Shown here one piece after another: positions 7,743 through 17,410 of a stretch of DNA of 64,000 bases. Made by a program: the position numbers and the translations under genes. Numbering within the stretch: the stretch's first letter is position 1; each line of letters opens with the position of its first letter. This stretch comes from an uncultured Pseudomonas sp. (GTDB lineage Bacteria > Pseudomonadota > Gammaproteobacteria > Pseudomonadales > Pseudomonadaceae): positions 48,465 to 112,464 of the forward strand of contig NZ_CAMPHI010000013.1 in assembly GCF_946885955.1 (NCBI RefSeq), given 5' to 3'. Below the pieces are notes generated by a model. That model saw nothing but the letters and a program-made list of their open reading frames with translations. It had not been told where the DNA came from and ran no database searches.

Positions 7743-9701
7743 CTACTTGGTGGTTAATACCGCCTGGCTGGCGCTCTGGCCCTGGATTGCGGCGCCGCTC
7801 TTCAGTGCATTGAGGCGCTCGCGTACGGCCGCTTCGATACCCGCTTCGTCGAGGCCGCATTCGGCGAGCATCTGTGCCGGTTTGGCGTGTTCGACGTAAT
7901 AGTCCGGCAGGCCAAGGTGGAGCATCGGCTTGACGATCTGTTCGCGGGCGAGGAGTTCGCTGACGGCGCTGCCGGCGCCGCCCATGATGCTGTTTTCCTC
8001 GATGGTCACCAGCAGGTCGTGCTCGGCGGCCAGCTCGCGGACCAGGGCTTCGTCGAGGGGTTTGACGAAACGCATGTCGACCACTGTGGCATCCAGGGTT
8101 TGCCCGACCTTCAGCGCTTCACGCAGCTGCACGCCGAATACCAGCAGCGCGACGCCGCGGCCTTGGCGGCGGATCAGGCCCTTGCCGATTTCCAGGGGTT
8201 GCAGATCCGCATCGATAGGTGCGTTCGGGCCGCTGCCGCGCGGATAACGTACCGCTGCCGGACCGTCGAACAGGTGGCCGGTGGTGAGCATGCGGCGCAG
8301 TTCGTTCTCGTCGCTCGGGGTCATCACCAGCATGCCGGGGATGCAGCGCAGGTAGGACAAATCGAAGCTGCCGGCATGGGTCGGGCCGTCTTCGCCGACC
8401 AGGCCGGCGCGATCAATGGCGAACAGCACATCGAGATGCTGCACCGCGACGTCATGAATCAGTTGGTCGTAAGCGCGTTGCAAAAACGTCGAATAGATCG
8501 CCACCACCGGCTTGACCCCATCGCAGGCCATGCCGGCCGCCAGGGTCACCGCGTGTTGTTCGGCGATCGCTACGTCGAAATAACGCTGCGGGTAGCGCTC
8601 GCTGAACGCCACAAGGTCCGAGCCCTCCTTCATTGCCGGGGTGATGCCGACCAGGCGCGGGTCGGCCGCGGCCATGTCGCACAACCATTGGCCGAAGACG
8701 CTGGAGTACTTGGGGCCGCTGGCTTGCGGCTGGGTCACCAGCGGAGCGGAGGGCGCCTTGATCGGTTCGAGCTTGGTGATCGCGTGGTAGCCGATCGGGT
8801 CGACTTCGGCAGGGGCGAAGCCCTTACCCTTCTTGGTGACCACGTGGAGGAACTGTGGGCCGTCGAGGTCACGCATGTTGCGCAAGGTGGCCAGCAGCGT
8901 GGGCAGATCGTGGCCGTCGATCGGGCCGATGTAATTCCAGCCGAGTTCCTCGAACAGGGTGCCGGGGACCAGCATGCCCTTGGCGTGCTCTTCGGTCTTG
9001 CGGGCGATTTCCCAGGCGCCGGGCAGGCGCGACAGTACCTTTTTGCTGCCCTCGCGCATGCTCGCGTAGGTGCGGCTGGAGAGGATCTTGGCCAGGTAGT
9101 TGGACAGGCCGCCGACGTTCTTGGAGATCGACATGTCGTTGTCGTTGAGGATCACCAGCATGTTGGCGTTGATGTCCGAGGCGTGGTTGAGCGCCTCGAA
9201 AGCCATGCCGGCGGTCAGTGCACCGTCGCCGATCACCGCCACCGCCTTGCGCTTGCTGCCCTGCAAACGGGCGGCACAGGCCATGCCGAGGGCCGCGCTG
9301 ATGCTGGTGCTGGAATGGCCGACGCCGAAGGTGTCGTATTCGCTCTCGCTACGCCGGGGGAAGGCGGCGATGCCGTCCTTCTGGCGCAGGCTGCCCATTT
9401 TCTCGCGGCGGCCGGTGAGGATCTTGTGTGGATAGGCCTGGTGGCCGACATCCCACACCAGGCGGTCGTCCGGGGTGTCCAGCACATAGTGCAGGGCCAC
9501 GGTCAGCTCGATCACGCCAAGGCCCGCGCCGAAGTGCCCGCCGGTTTGCCCAACCGTGTACAGCAGGTACTGGCGCAGTTCGTCGGCCAGGGTTTCCAGC
9601 TCGGCCTCGCCCAGGCGGCGCAGCTCGTCCGGCGTGTTGGCGCGGTCGAGCAATGGCGTCAGCGGGCGTTCGCGGGGGATCTCGTGAAAGGTCGTCGGCA
9701 T
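7743..9701 (-). CDS. dxs: 1-deoxy-D-xylulose-5-phosphate synthase
   Basis: Dxs condenses pyruvate and glyceraldehyde 3-phosphate, the first step of the MEP isoprenoid pathway, using thiamine diphosphate. The 652-residue protein has HEIPRERP at the start, the GHFGAGLG and HKILTGRR blocks, the ThDP motif [26 protein letters not shown], the catalytic region [15 protein letters not shown] and the transketolase C-terminal domain. It is slightly longer than the P. aeruginosa protein as I remember it, mostly through a linker near residue 315 and about 20 extra C-terminal residues. ispA and xseB, its usual operon partners in Pseudomonas, are not upstream here. Confidence 0.97.
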   Translation of the reverse strand: MPTTFHEIPRERPLTPLLDRANTPDELRRLGEAELETLADELRQYLLYTVGQTGGHFGAGLGVIELTVALHYVLDTPDDRLVWDVGHQAYPHKILTGRREKMGSLRQKDGIAAFPRRSESEYDTFGVGHSSTSISAALGMACAARLQGSKRKAVAVIGDGALTAGMAFEALNHASDINANMLVILNDNDMSISKNVGGLSNYLAKILSSRTYASMREGSKKVLSRLPGAWEIARKTEEHAKGMLVPGTLFEELGWNYIGPIDGHDLPTLLATLRNMRDLDGPQFLHVVTKKGKGFAPAEVDPIGYHAITKLEPIKAPSAPLVTQPQASGPKYSSVFGQWLCDMAAADPRLVGITPAMKEGSDLVAFSERYPQRYFDVAIAEQHAVTLAAGMACDGVKPVVAIYSTFLQRAYDQLIHDVAVQHLDVLFAIDRAGLVGEDGPTHAGSFDLSYLRCIPGMLVMTPSDENELRRMLTTGHLFDGPAAVRYPRGSGPNAPIDADLQPLEIGKGLIRRQGRGVALLVFGVQLREALKVGQTLDATVVDMRFVKPLDEALVRELAAEHDLLVTIEENSIMGGAGSAVSELLAREQIVKPMLHLGLPDYYVEHAKPAQMLAECGLDEAGIEAAVRERLNALKSGAAIQGQSASQAVLTTK

Positions 9702-9846
9702 CAGGCTGATCGTTATAGGTGCAAAAGATGCCGCAGTTTACCTGAAAGCCAACACGATCTTTAAGCCATAAGTCCGTCTACCGGCGCAGCGCTGACCTAC
9801 CGGCAAAAAAGCTCGGCAAATCGGCGACTAATGGCGCAATTTGCCC

Positions 9847-9875
9847 TTAGCATCCGGGCACTTTGCCGTTACACT
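9847..9875 (+). promoter_or_regulatory. Candidate sigma-70 promoter for yciH
   Basis: TTAGCA (9847-9852) and TACACT (9870-9875) are separated by 17 bases, each matching four of six consensus positions. It lies in the divergent dxs-yciH gap (9702-9990), which contains no gene and otherwise no feature I recognise. Confidence 0.35.
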
Positions 9876-9990
9876 GCGCGGCCTTCAAACCCGCGCCCAT
9901 GTGTGCGGGTGCGCTGCCCCTGCCAGAGTGGGGCTCCGCGGTCGACTCGCGTCGGCCAGTCGCTATCCTGACCCCTTCGAGGACAAACCG

Positions 9991-10362
9991 GTGGTCAAGA
10001 AAGCTTCCTCATTAGCCGCCCTCGGCGGTTTGGTGTATTCCACTGACAGCGGTCGGCATTGCCCTGATTGCGCTCAGCCGGTGGACGCCTGTATCTGCAA
10101 GAAAACCCTGATCCCCGAAGGTGATGGCATCGCCCGCGTGCGCCGCGAAAGCAAAGGCCGCGGCGGCAAGACGGTTACCACCATCAGCGGCGTGCCTTTG
10201 GCCGAAGAGCCGCTCAAGGAGCTGGCCAGCGCGCTGAAGAAACGCTGCGGCTGCGGCGGCGCGCTGAAGGACGGGGTGATCGAAATTCAGGGCGATCACG
10301 TCGCATTGTTGCTCGAGGAATTGAGCAAGCGCGGCTTCAAGGCCAAGAAATCCGGCGGCTAG
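9991..10362 (+). CDS. yciH: SUI1/eIF1-like translation factor YciH
   Basis: A 123-residue protein of the SUI1 (eIF1) family, bacterial homologues of the eukaryotic start-site selection factor. The N-terminal part has a CPDCAQPVDACIC cysteine cluster, then the SUI1 core: GKTVTTISGVPL, LKKRCGCGGALKDGVIEIQGDH and LLEELSKRGFKAKK at the end. The start is the GTG at 9991, which follows GAGGA at about 9979-9983 and matches the usual VKKASSL N-terminus; an upstream in-frame extension to 9841 would read through the promoter. It sits upstream of speA on the same strand. Confidence 0.92.
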   Translation: MVKKASSLAALGGLVYSTDSGRHCPDCAQPVDACICKKTLIPEGDGIARVRRESKGRGGKTVTTISGVPLAEEPLKELASALKKRCGCGGALKDGVIEIQGDHVALLLEELSKRGFKAKKSGG

Positions 10363-10495
10363 TCGCTCTGCTGATCTAAGGTTTCCTAATCGCGGCGGTC
10401 TTTGAAGCATCGCCGCATTCGGCTCATTTCCGATTTTTTAATCCGTACCCGCCCAGGCTCTGCCGGGGCATCAATCGCCAGTAAGGGAGACACCG

Positions 10496-12409
10496 ATGGC
10501 CGTAAGACGTACACGCAAAGATGACGGCAGCCAGTGGACAGTTGCGGATAGCCGCAGCGTTTACGGCATTCGCCATTGGGGCGCGGGTTATTTCGCGATC
10601 AATGACAAAGGCCGCGTCGAGGTACGTCCGAACGGGCCGGACAGTAAGCCCATCGACCTGTACGAAGAGGTCGAAGAGCTGCGTTCGAGTGGCCTCAGCC
10701 TGCCGCTGCTGGTGCGCTTTCCGGACATTCTGCAGGACCGCGTGCGCCGCCTGACCGGTGCATTCGACGCCAATATCGCGCGCCTGGAATACCAGAGCGA
10801 ATACACCGCGCTCTACCCGATCAAGGTCAACCAGCAGGAGGCGGTGATCGAGAACATCATCGCCACGGAAAACGTCTCCATTGGCCTGGAAGCCGGCTCC
10901 AAGCCGGAGCTGCTGGCCGTGTTGGCCCTGGCACCGAAGGGCGGCACCATCGTCTGCAACGGTTACAAGGACCGCGAATTCATCAAGCTGGCGCTGATGG
11001 GGCAGAAGCTCGGGCACAACGTGTTTATCGTGATCGAGAAAGAATCCGAAGTGCAGCTGGTGATCGAGGAGGCGGCCGAACTCAGGGTCGCCCCGCAGAT
11101 CGGCCTGCGCGTGCGCCTGTCCTCCCTGGCTTCGAGCAAGTGGGCGGACACCGGCGGCGAGAAGTCCAAGTTCGGCTTGTCCGCAGCGCAACTGCTGTCG
11201 GTGGTCGAACGCTTCCGCGAGGCCAAGCTGGACCAGGGTATCCGCCTGCTGCACTTCCATATGGGCTCGCAGATCGCCAACCTGGCCGACTACCAGCACG
11301 GCTTCAAGGAAGCCATCCGCTATTACGGCGAGCTGCGCGGCCTCGGCCTGCCGGTCGACCATATCGACGTCGGCGGTGGCCTCGGCGTGGATTACGACGG
11401 CACCCACTCGCGCAACGCCAGCTCGATCAACTACGACATGGACGATTACGCCGGCGTGGTCGTGGGCATGCTCAAGGAGTTCTGCGACGCCCAGGAGCTA
11501 CCGCACCCGCACATCTTCTCGGAAAGCGGCCGCTCGCTGACCGCGCATCACGCCGTGCTGGTGGTGCAGGTCACCGATGTGGAAAAGCACAACGACGAGA
11601 TTCCGGATATCGAGGACGTCGCCAGCCTGCCGGAAACCGTGCGTTATCTGGTCGAGCTGCTCGGCCCGACCGATATCGAGATGGTCACCGAAACCTACTG
11701 GCGCGCCACCCACTACATGAGCGACGTGGCCAGCCAGTACGCCGACGGCAAGATCAGCCTGACCGACAAGGCCCTGGCCGAGCAGTGCTACTTCGCCGTG
11801 TGCCGGCGCCTGCACGATTCGCTCAAGGCCCGTCAGCGTTCGCACCGCCAGGTGCTCGACGAACTCAACGACAAGCTCGCCGACAAATACATCTGCAACT
11901 TCTCGGTGTTCCAGAGCCTGCCGGACACCTGGGCCATCGGCCAGGTGCTGCCGATCCTGCCGCTCAATCGCCTCGACGAAGAGCCGCTGCGCCGCGCCGT
12001 ATTGCAGGACCTGACCTGCGACTCCGACGGCAAGATCCGCCAGTACGTCGACGAGCAGAGCATCGAAACCAGCCTGCCGGTGCACGAAGTGCGCGAGGGC
12101 GAGGACTACCTGCTGGGCATCTTCCTGGTCGGCGCCTACCAGGAAATCCTCGGCGACATGCACAACCTGTTCGGTGACACCGACTCGGTGAACATCTACC
12201 AGAACCCCAATGGCAGCGTGTACCACGCCGGCATCGAAACCCACGACACCATCGAAGACATGCTGCGCTATGTGCACCTGTCGCCCGAGGAGTTGATGAC
12301 CCACTACCGCGACAAAGTCGCCAGCGCCCGTATCAGCGCCCGCGAACGCACCCAGTTCCTCGACGCGCTGCGCCTGGGGCTGACCCGCTCGTCGTACTTG
12401 TCGTCCTGA
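10496..12409 (+). CDS. speA: Biosynthetic arginine decarboxylase SpeA
   Basis: SpeA converts arginine to agmatine for putrescine synthesis, with pyridoxal phosphate and magnesium. The 637-residue protein matches the family over its whole length: the PLP lysine K110 in LYPIKVNQQ, the [11 protein letters not shown] block, [24 protein letters not shown] (here [13 protein letters not shown]) and [12 protein letters not shown]. The ATG at 10496 follows AAGGGAG. A terminator follows at about 12560. The gene pair yciH-speA also occurs side by side in P. aeruginosa, but at another place in that chromosome. Confidence 0.97.
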   Translation: MAVRRTRKDDGSQWTVADSRSVYGIRHWGAGYFAINDKGRVEVRPNGPDSKPIDLYEEVEELRSSGLSLPLLVRFPDILQDRVRRLTGAFDANIARLEYQSEYTALYPIKVNQQEAVIENIIATENVSIGLEAGSKPELLAVLALAPKGGTIVCNGYKDREFIKLALMGQKLGHNVFIVIEKESEVQLVIEEAAELRVAPQIGLRVRLSSLASSKWADTGGEKSKFGLSAAQLLSVVERFREAKLDQGIRLLHFHMGSQIANLADYQHGFKEAIRYYGELRGLGLPVDHIDVGGGLGVDYDGTHSRNASSINYDMDDYAGVVVGMLKEFCDAQELPHPHIFSESGRSLTAHHAVLVVQVTDVEKHNDEIPDIEDVASLPETVRYLVELLGPTDIEMVTETYWRATHYMSDVASQYADGKISLTDKALAEQCYFAVCRRLHDSLKARQRSHRQVLDELNDKLADKYICNFSVFQSLPDTWAIGQVLPILPLNRLDEEPLRRAVLQDLTCDSDGKIRQYVDEQSIETSLPVHEVREGEDYLLGIFLVGAYQEILGDMHNLFGDTDSVNIYQNPNGSVYHAGIETHDTIEDMLRYVHLSPEELMTHYRDKVASARISARERTQFLDALRLGLTRSSYLSS

Positions 12410-12829
12410 AGTCGCACGCTGCGCCCCGCCCATGCCCGTATCGACTGATAGGGTGTGGGCGGTCCGCCTGTGGTCGGAGGCTCGACTCCGCAGCGAAGCA
12501 GCCTTCGGGGCTGCCTTTGATCCCCCCAAGCTTGCCCCAAGCCATTTCGCAGGCAACAAAAAACCCGCCGAAGCGGGTTTTTTCCTGATCATCCCAACAT
12601 CCTGTTGGCAACCGTCCTGGCTATGATCGATCGTCCCTGATCCTGAGCGCGTCCTGCGCTGCAGTGGATGGACGTAGATTAAGCATTCGGCTCGGTCGGC
12701 AAAAGAGCGGAACGTCGGTGATTCCTGTAAGACATTTGCCATAGCCATTGCAGAGGGCGCGCAACCGGCGTGCTATTCCGGACAGCTTCCTGCGCCTCTA
12801 TCGCTCTCATCACCCATTGCTGCGCCAGC
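12410..12829. other. Intergenic region after speA (420 bp), no gene seen
   Basis: It contains a small GC hairpin (GCAGCC-GGCTGC, 12498-12514) and the terminator at 12558-12583. From 12590 to 12829, between the terminator and the stop of the convergent binding-protein gene, I see no convincing coding frame, repeat or RNA. Short open frames here lack ribosome-binding sites. Confidence 0.6.
12558..12583 (+). terminator. Rho-independent terminator of speA
   Basis: AAACCCGC-CGAA-GCGGGTTT stem followed by six Ts on the plus strand. A run of six As precedes the stem, so it can also work for transcripts arriving from the minus strand. Confidence 0.85.
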
Positions 12830-13858
12830 TCAGTTCGGCCGCCACAGGCGCAGATAGGCATCCTCATAGCGGGTGTCCAGTTCGATGGTGATGCTCTCGC
12901 TCTTGCGCAAGACTTCGGTGGTGATCAGCAGCGGTTGGGCGACGTAGCCGCTGTCCGGTTGGCCGGCGAAGGCGCGGTTCAGTTCGTCGACCAGTTGCCA
13001 GCCGTGGGCACCGAGCGGTTCGGCGATGGTGGCGATCTGTTGGGACAGTCCCGAATGGATGCGCCCCAGCGCCTTGGCCGAGCCATCGCCAGCCGAGATG
13101 TGGCGGATGTCCTTGCGCCCGAGCCGGGCCAGGGGCAGGTTGATATGGTCGAAATACACATCGTTGATCGCCAGGGTATGGGTCCAGGCCGCGCCGAAGC
13201 GCTGCTGGAGCTGCCTGACCCGCTCGGCCATGTCTGTCGAGGCTCGGGAAATGGGCAGGTTTTCCACGCTCAGTACGCGACAGGTCGGGCAGGCGGCAAC
13301 GCGTTCGGCCATGCGCCGGGCCTTGGCGTTGGCGATGGCGAACTGGTCGTCGCTGAAGATCACCACGCCGGCCTCGCCGTCGCGGGTTACCAGTGCGGCG
13401 GCCATATCCGCCACCACCAGCGGGTCGGTGGTGACATTGCTGAACAACCATTGGCTCGGCCCAGGCTTGTCCCCGGCGTGCCAGCCGACCAGAGGAATAG
13501 CCCGTTGCTGGAACAAGGCGGGGAGGCCGCCCAGCAAGTCGGTCCCGAACCCGCCGAGCACCACGCCATCGGGGGCCTCTTGTAGCGCCTGCTCGGCTAT
13601 CCGCAGCAATTCGTTGGCATCGCCGTGTCCATCGAGGCCCCGCACCTTCCAGCCAACCAGCCTGGCCGCTCGCTCGAAGCTGCGGTATACCCCGGCCACG
13701 CCGCCGTTGCGGAAGTCGGAGGCGAGGAACAGCACCCGTTTGCCCGGCTGCACCGGCGGGCCTTCGGTCGGACCTGGCGATTGACTGTAGGCACTAGTCG
13801 CAAGCAACAGCCCGAGCAGGCTGGCGATCAGCATACGAGCTATGGAATCAAGGCGCAT
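12830..13858 (-). CDS. Orphan sugar-type periplasmic binding protein
   Basis: A 342-residue protein with a signal peptide (MRLDSIARMLIASLLGLLLATSAYS) and a Peripla_BP_4/RbsB-like two-lobe fold: KRVLFLASDFRNGGVAGVYRSFE at lobe 1, ALQEAPDGVVLGG, PLVGWHAGD and the C-terminal VDELNRAFAGQPDSGYVAQPL block common in ribose/galactose binding proteins. The start at 13858 is preceded by GAGGGA; an in-frame ATG further upstream lacks a signal sequence. There is no ABC permease, ATPase or histidine kinase nearby, so the partner is unknown. A role as a periplasmic ligand sensor is possible but unproven. Confidence 0.78.
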   Translation of the reverse strand: MRLDSIARMLIASLLGLLLATSAYSQSPGPTEGPPVQPGKRVLFLASDFRNGGVAGVYRSFERAARLVGWKVRGLDGHGDANELLRIAEQALQEAPDGVVLGGFGTDLLGGLPALFQQRAIPLVGWHAGDKPGPSQWLFSNVTTDPLVVADMAAALVTRDGEAGVVIFSDDQFAIANAKARRMAERVAACPTCRVLSVENLPISRASTDMAERVRQLQQRFGAAWTHTLAINDVYFDHINLPLARLGRKDIRHISAGDGSAKALGRIHSGLSQQIATIAEPLGAHGWQLVDELNRAFAGQPDSGYVAQPLLITTEVLRKSESITIELDTRYEDAYLRLWRPN

Positions 13859-14084
13859 GGCAGTCCCTCTCACCCTCAACAACGCGCAATCCGAATGTGC
13901 GTAGGCGGTTGTCGTCGGCATTATGGCATTGAGCATAGCGGCCGCCATCGCCATTCGGCGGAGATGCCGCTGGATGATTACCGGGCCACGAGTCCGCTGC
14001 TGTTGAAGGTCCGTTCAATGGGGCGGGTGGGCCGGTGCGCTGAAGTTTGAGCGATTCCTCGAGGGCGGTCTTTTTCGCAGGCAT

Positions 14085-14108
14085 AAAAAAACCGGCTTGT
14101 GGCCGGTT
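14085..14108 (-). terminator. Terminator of ppa
   Basis: On the minus strand AACCGGC-CACAA-GCCGGTT is followed by a run of six or seven Ts, about 20 bases after the ppa stop codon. Confidence 0.85.
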
Positions 14109-14127
14109 TTCAGGGGGTGGTGTCGGC

Positions 14128-14655
14128 TTATTTTTGGTAAGCCGCCACTGCCTTGGTGATTTCGGCGCGGGCCGCGTCGGCGTTGCCCCAGCCTTCTACC
14201 TTGACCCATTTGCCTTTTTCGAGATCCTTGTAGTTCTCGAAGAAGTGCTTGATCTGCTCGAGCAGCAGGGCAGGCAGGTCGGTGTATTCCTTGATGTCCA
14301 CGTACAGCTGGCTGAGCTTGTCGTGCGGTACGGCGATCAGCTTGGCGTCGCCGCCGGCTTCGTCGGTCATGTGCAGGACGCCGACCGGGCGGGCGCGGAT
14401 CACCGAGCCTGGTGCTACCGGATACGGGGTCACGACCAGCACGTCGAGGGGGTCGCCGTCGTCGGCCAGGGTGTGCGGGATGAAGCCGTAGTTGGCCGGG
14501 TAGAACATCGGCGTGGCCATGAAGCGGTCGACCATCAGGCAGTCGCTGTCATGGTCGATTTCGTACTTGATCGGCGCGTGGTTGGCCGGGATTTCGATGG
14601 CGACGTAGATGTCGTTCGGCAGGTCTTTACCCGCTGGAATCTTGCTGTAGCTCAT
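14128..14655 (-). CDS. ppa: Inorganic pyrophosphatase
   Basis: Family I soluble pyrophosphatase, 175 residues, the normal length in Pseudomonas. It hydrolyses pyrophosphate from biosynthetic reactions. Diagnostic blocks: [14 protein letters not shown], the metal site [15 protein letters not shown] (the D-G-D-P-L-D signature) and [15 protein letters not shown]. The start at 14655 has GGGAG upstream and gives the standard [19 protein letters not shown]-terminus; 16 upstream in-frame residues are rejected. A terminator follows. Confidence 0.97.
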   Translation of the reverse strand: MSYSKIPAGKDLPNDIYVAIEIPANHAPIKYEIDHDSDCLMVDRFMATPMFYPANYGFIPHTLADDGDPLDVLVVTPYPVAPGSVIRARPVGVLHMTDEAGGDAKLIAVPHDKLSQLYVDIKEYTDLPALLLEQIKHFFENYKDLEKGKWVKVEGWGNADAARAEITKAVAAYQK

Positions 14656-14752
14656 GGGTTCGCTCCCGGGGTGGGCCAAAAAAAGTGGCGCGATTATAGG
14701 CATATTCCAGGCGCGTTACCATGCCGAGATACCTAGCCTTTGGTCGTGATCG

Positions 14753-15571
14753 TCAGGTCTTTTCGGGTTGAGGCGCTTGGTCGAGCGGCGTTTGCACACA
14801 CCTTAGGCGCGTCAGTGGATCCTGGCGATAGAACAATTGCAGTTGCCGATAGACTGCGGGGAAGGCGGCTGCGAGCAGATCGGGCGCGGTGAAAAAATAT
14901 TCGCTGGTCACTGCGAAGAATTCCGCCGGGTTTTCCGCGGCATAGGGATCGATCGCGGTGGCTGCATGGGGGTTGGCGTCCAGCTCCCGGTTCAGCCGGT
15001 CATAGGCGTGCTGCATGGCCTCGGCCCATTGCTCGATGTGCATGTCGCCGTGTAGCGGTGGCAGGCCGTTGGCGACGCCGTTGAGCATGTCCAGCTTGTG
15101 CGCCAGTTCGTGGATCACCAGGTTGTAGCCGTCCCAGTTGCCGCTGCTTTCCACACCCGGCCAGGCGAGGATCACCGGGCCCTGCTGCCAGGCCTCGCCG
15201 CTGTGCTGGCCATCCCATTCATGTACCACGCCACTGGCGTCGCGATGGCGCTGGGGGCTGATGAAGTCGTCGGGATAGAGGACGATTTCATGAAAGCCCT
15301 GGTACCAGTTCAATTCATCGAGGTGCAGCAGCGGCAGTTGCGCCTGGATCGCCAGACGCAGGCGAGCGCTCCGGTCCAGGTCGACTCCGGGCAGCGCGGT
15401 GAGGTGTTTGTCGGCGAGAAACAACACCGCGCGTTCGCCCAGGCGTTGCCGTTCGGCCTGATCGAGGCCATCGAGGATCGGCAGGCGTTCGTCGAGCATG
15501 CGCCAGTCATCGGCGCTGATCGGGTGGCGGGCGAGGATGCGCTGGCGCCGCCAGGAGCGGAATGGCCACAT
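14753..15571 (-). CDS. mtfA: MtfA-family zinc metallopeptidase
   Basis: A 272-residue cytosolic protein of the MtfA (DUF980, M90) family. The zinc site reads H154-E-L-A-H158 within LVIHELAHKLDMLNG, and YAAENPAEFFAVTSEYFF carries the downstream metal-ligand region. In E. coli, MtfA binds and inactivates the glucose-PTS repressor Mlc and has peptidase activity. Pseudomonas lacks that PTS regulation in the same form, so the target here is uncertain. It lies upstream of ppa on the same strand, as in P. aeruginosa. Confidence 0.9.
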   Translation of the reverse strand: MWPFRSWRRQRILARHPISADDWRMLDERLPILDGLDQAERQRLGERAVLFLADKHLTALPGVDLDRSARLRLAIQAQLPLLHLDELNWYQGFHEIVLYPDDFISPQRHRDASGVVHEWDGQHSGEAWQQGPVILAWPGVESSGNWDGYNLVIHELAHKLDMLNGVANGLPPLHGDMHIEQWAEAMQHAYDRLNRELDANPHAATAIDPYAAENPAEFFAVTSEYFFTAPDLLAAAFPAVYRQLQLFYRQDPLTRLRCVQTPLDQAPQPEKT

Positions 15572-15758
15572 GGTTTACGGGTCCGGGTTACGCGGTGGCT
15601 CACCATAAGCGCCGGGGCGTTGAGCGGCAAGTCGGCGTCCGGCAGCCGCGTGCTCGCGCTCGGCCGGCTGACAAGCCGCGATCAGGCGGCAGGCACCACG
15701 GCGATCCGGCACAAAGTCTGCAACGGGCTGGGCGATGCCGTTGACAGGAGTGGCGCCG

Positions 15759-17357
15759 ATGTCGATAGAACGCGAGGAGCAGTGCGCGACGAGCCTGGCT
15801 CTCGGGCATGGTGTCGACCTGCCCAGCCAGGCGGCGAGGGCGCGGGCTATGTGGGTGGCGGGGCGTGAGGGGCGCCCTCCGGTGCTGCTGGTGGCGTTGT
15901 TGTGGGCCCGCCAGTGCCCTGATGTGGTGCGAACGCTGGAGTGTTATCTGGACGCGCTGTTCGCCGACTACGACAGTACGCCGCTCGGCTGGAGTGAGGC
16001 GCAAGCGGCGCGTCAGGTGCTGGCCGCACTCAATCAACAGCTGTTTCGTCAGCGCCAGCGAGGTCGCAGCCCCGGTGAATTCGATGCGGGGCTGTTGTTG
16101 GTGCAGGGCGACGAGGCGCATTTTCTCCAGGCCGGGGCGATCGGTCTGTTGCGCTATCAGGCCGGCAGCCTGCAGAGCCTGGCGGGACGCGATGACATGC
16201 AGCTGGGCCTGCAGGCAGAACTGGCGCTGGTGCAGCACAGCCTGCCGTTAAGCGCTGGCCAGCCGTTGTTGCTGGCGCCGCAGGCCTTGCTCGGCGTCGC
16301 CGACCTGCATGGGTTCCGCAGTGCCTGCTCTGGCCTCGATGCGGCGCAGTTGCCCGGCGTGCTGGCGCCGCTACTGAAGGCGCCGGGGGCGGCGGTGTTG
16401 CTGTTGCCAAGCGCCTTGGCCGAGCCCGGGCGCGTAACTGCCGTGGAGCGACCGGCGGCACTGTTGCCGGTGCAAATCGGCCTGGCGGTCGACGGCTGGA
16501 CATTGCTGGCGGGCTGTCCCTACGGCCCGGCGGGGCAGGTGTTCCTCGCGCGCGACGAGTGTGCTCGCGAGGCGCTGCTGATGCTGACGCCGGAGCCCGT
16601 TGACGAAACATTCCGGCAATTCGAATGGGCTTTGCGGCGTAGTTCGGCGGCGAGCCTGCCGTCGCTGCTGTCGTCCTATCACCCACGGCGCCAGGCGTTC
16701 CTGCTGTTCGAGGCGCCGGCGACTGCGGTCAGCAGCCTGCCCGACTGGCTGGCCAGGCATGGGCCGGTGGATGGGCAAAGCCTGCTGGCGCTGCTCGAAC
16801 AAATGATAGTTGCGGTGCGCGCCCTGCAGCGGCGCGGTGTGCACGGGTTGCTGCTGGATCCGCGGAATATCCTCCTCGATGACCAGCGGCGGCTGCTGTT
16901 TCTGCCGACGTTCGCCGCGTTATTGCCCGGTGTGGCGCGGCGGCCGGTACCGCCTGAGGCTCAGGTGCTGGCGCCCGAACTGCGGACACTCGAGGCGACG
17001 GTGGATGGCCGTGCCGATCAATTCGGCCTGGCGGCGCTGGTGTATTGGCTGCTGTGCGGCAAGTGGCCGGAGGTGGCCCTCGCCGCGCAGGAGTCGCCTT
17101 GCCGTTATGTCCCGCTGGGCAGTTGCGTATCCGGGCTGCCGGCCGGTTGGGACGGTGTACTGGCACGGGCGCTGGCGCCGCAGCAGGAGGCTCGTTTCGC
17201 GGCGCTTTCGGAGTTTCAGCAGGCCCTGCAGCAGCCGCTGTTGCAGGCGGATCCGCCAGTGCGCTCGGACGCCGCCCGGCCAAGCTGGCAGTGGGCGCTG
17301 CTGGGAGTATTGATGGTACAGCTGGGCGTGGGCTTGTGGCTGAGCCTGCAGGGCTAG
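15759..17357 (+). CDS. Degenerate PP2C phosphatase / Ser-Thr pseudokinase fusion, membrane-anchored
   Basis: A 532-residue protein that follows the layout of the Pseudomonas bifunctional PP2C-phosphatase/Ser-Thr kinase proteins. Residues about 1-230 resemble PP2C (a FLQAGAIGLLRY segment stands where HVGDSRIYRL is usual), but I see no metal-binding aspartates. Residues about 245-500 have a kinase outline: PAGQVFLARD (glycine-loop end), GVHGLLLDPRNILLD (catalytic loop), LAPELR (APE), GRADQFGLAALVYWLLCGKWP (helix F) and an ARF motif. The VAIK lysine, HRD aspartate and DFG aspartate are all replaced. One C-terminal membrane helix (WQWALLGVLMVQLGVGLWLSL). The start at 15759 follows AGGAG. Likely a non-catalytic scaffold or sensor; the alignment is by eye. 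Confidence 0.65.
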   Translation: MSIEREEQCATSLALGHGVDLPSQAARARAMWVAGREGRPPVLLVALLWARQCPDVVRTLECYLDALFADYDSTPLGWSEAQAARQVLAALNQQLFRQRQRGRSPGEFDAGLLLVQGDEAHFLQAGAIGLLRYQAGSLQSLAGRDDMQLGLQAELALVQHSLPLSAGQPLLLAPQALLGVADLHGFRSACSGLDAAQLPGVLAPLLKAPGAAVLLLPSALAEPGRVTAVERPAALLPVQIGLAVDGWTLLAGCPYGPAGQVFLARDECAREALLMLTPEPVDETFRQFEWALRRSSAASLPSLLSSYHPRRQAFLLFEAPATAVSSLPDWLARHGPVDGQSLLALLEQMIVAVRALQRRGVHGLLLDPRNILLDDQRRLLFLPTFAALLPGVARRPVPPEAQVLAPELRTLEATVDGRADQFGLAALVYWLLCGKWPEVALAAQESPCRYVPLGSCVSGLPAGWDGVLARALAPQQEARFAALSEFQQALQQPLLQADPPVRSDAARPSWQWALLGVLMVQLGVGLWLSLQG

Positions 17358-17380
17358 CCGCAAGCCGTAGGGCGATACTC

Positions 17381-17404
17381 CCCGGCGGCTCGCGAGCCGC
17401 CGGG
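17381..17404. terminator. Perfect GC palindrome between convergent genes
   Basis: A 24-bp perfect palindrome (arms CCCGGCGGCTCG and its complement) fills the gap between the convergent fusion protein and GNAT genes. It lacks a T-run on either side, so it may protect 3' ends or act as a weak bidirectional terminator. Confidence 0.4.
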
Positions 17405-17410
17405 ATACCC

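Noticed and set aside
7887..9764. Open frame of 625 codons on the plus strand opposite dxs
   Set aside because: Shadow of dxs in a GC-rich genome; no ribosome-binding site or recognisable domain.
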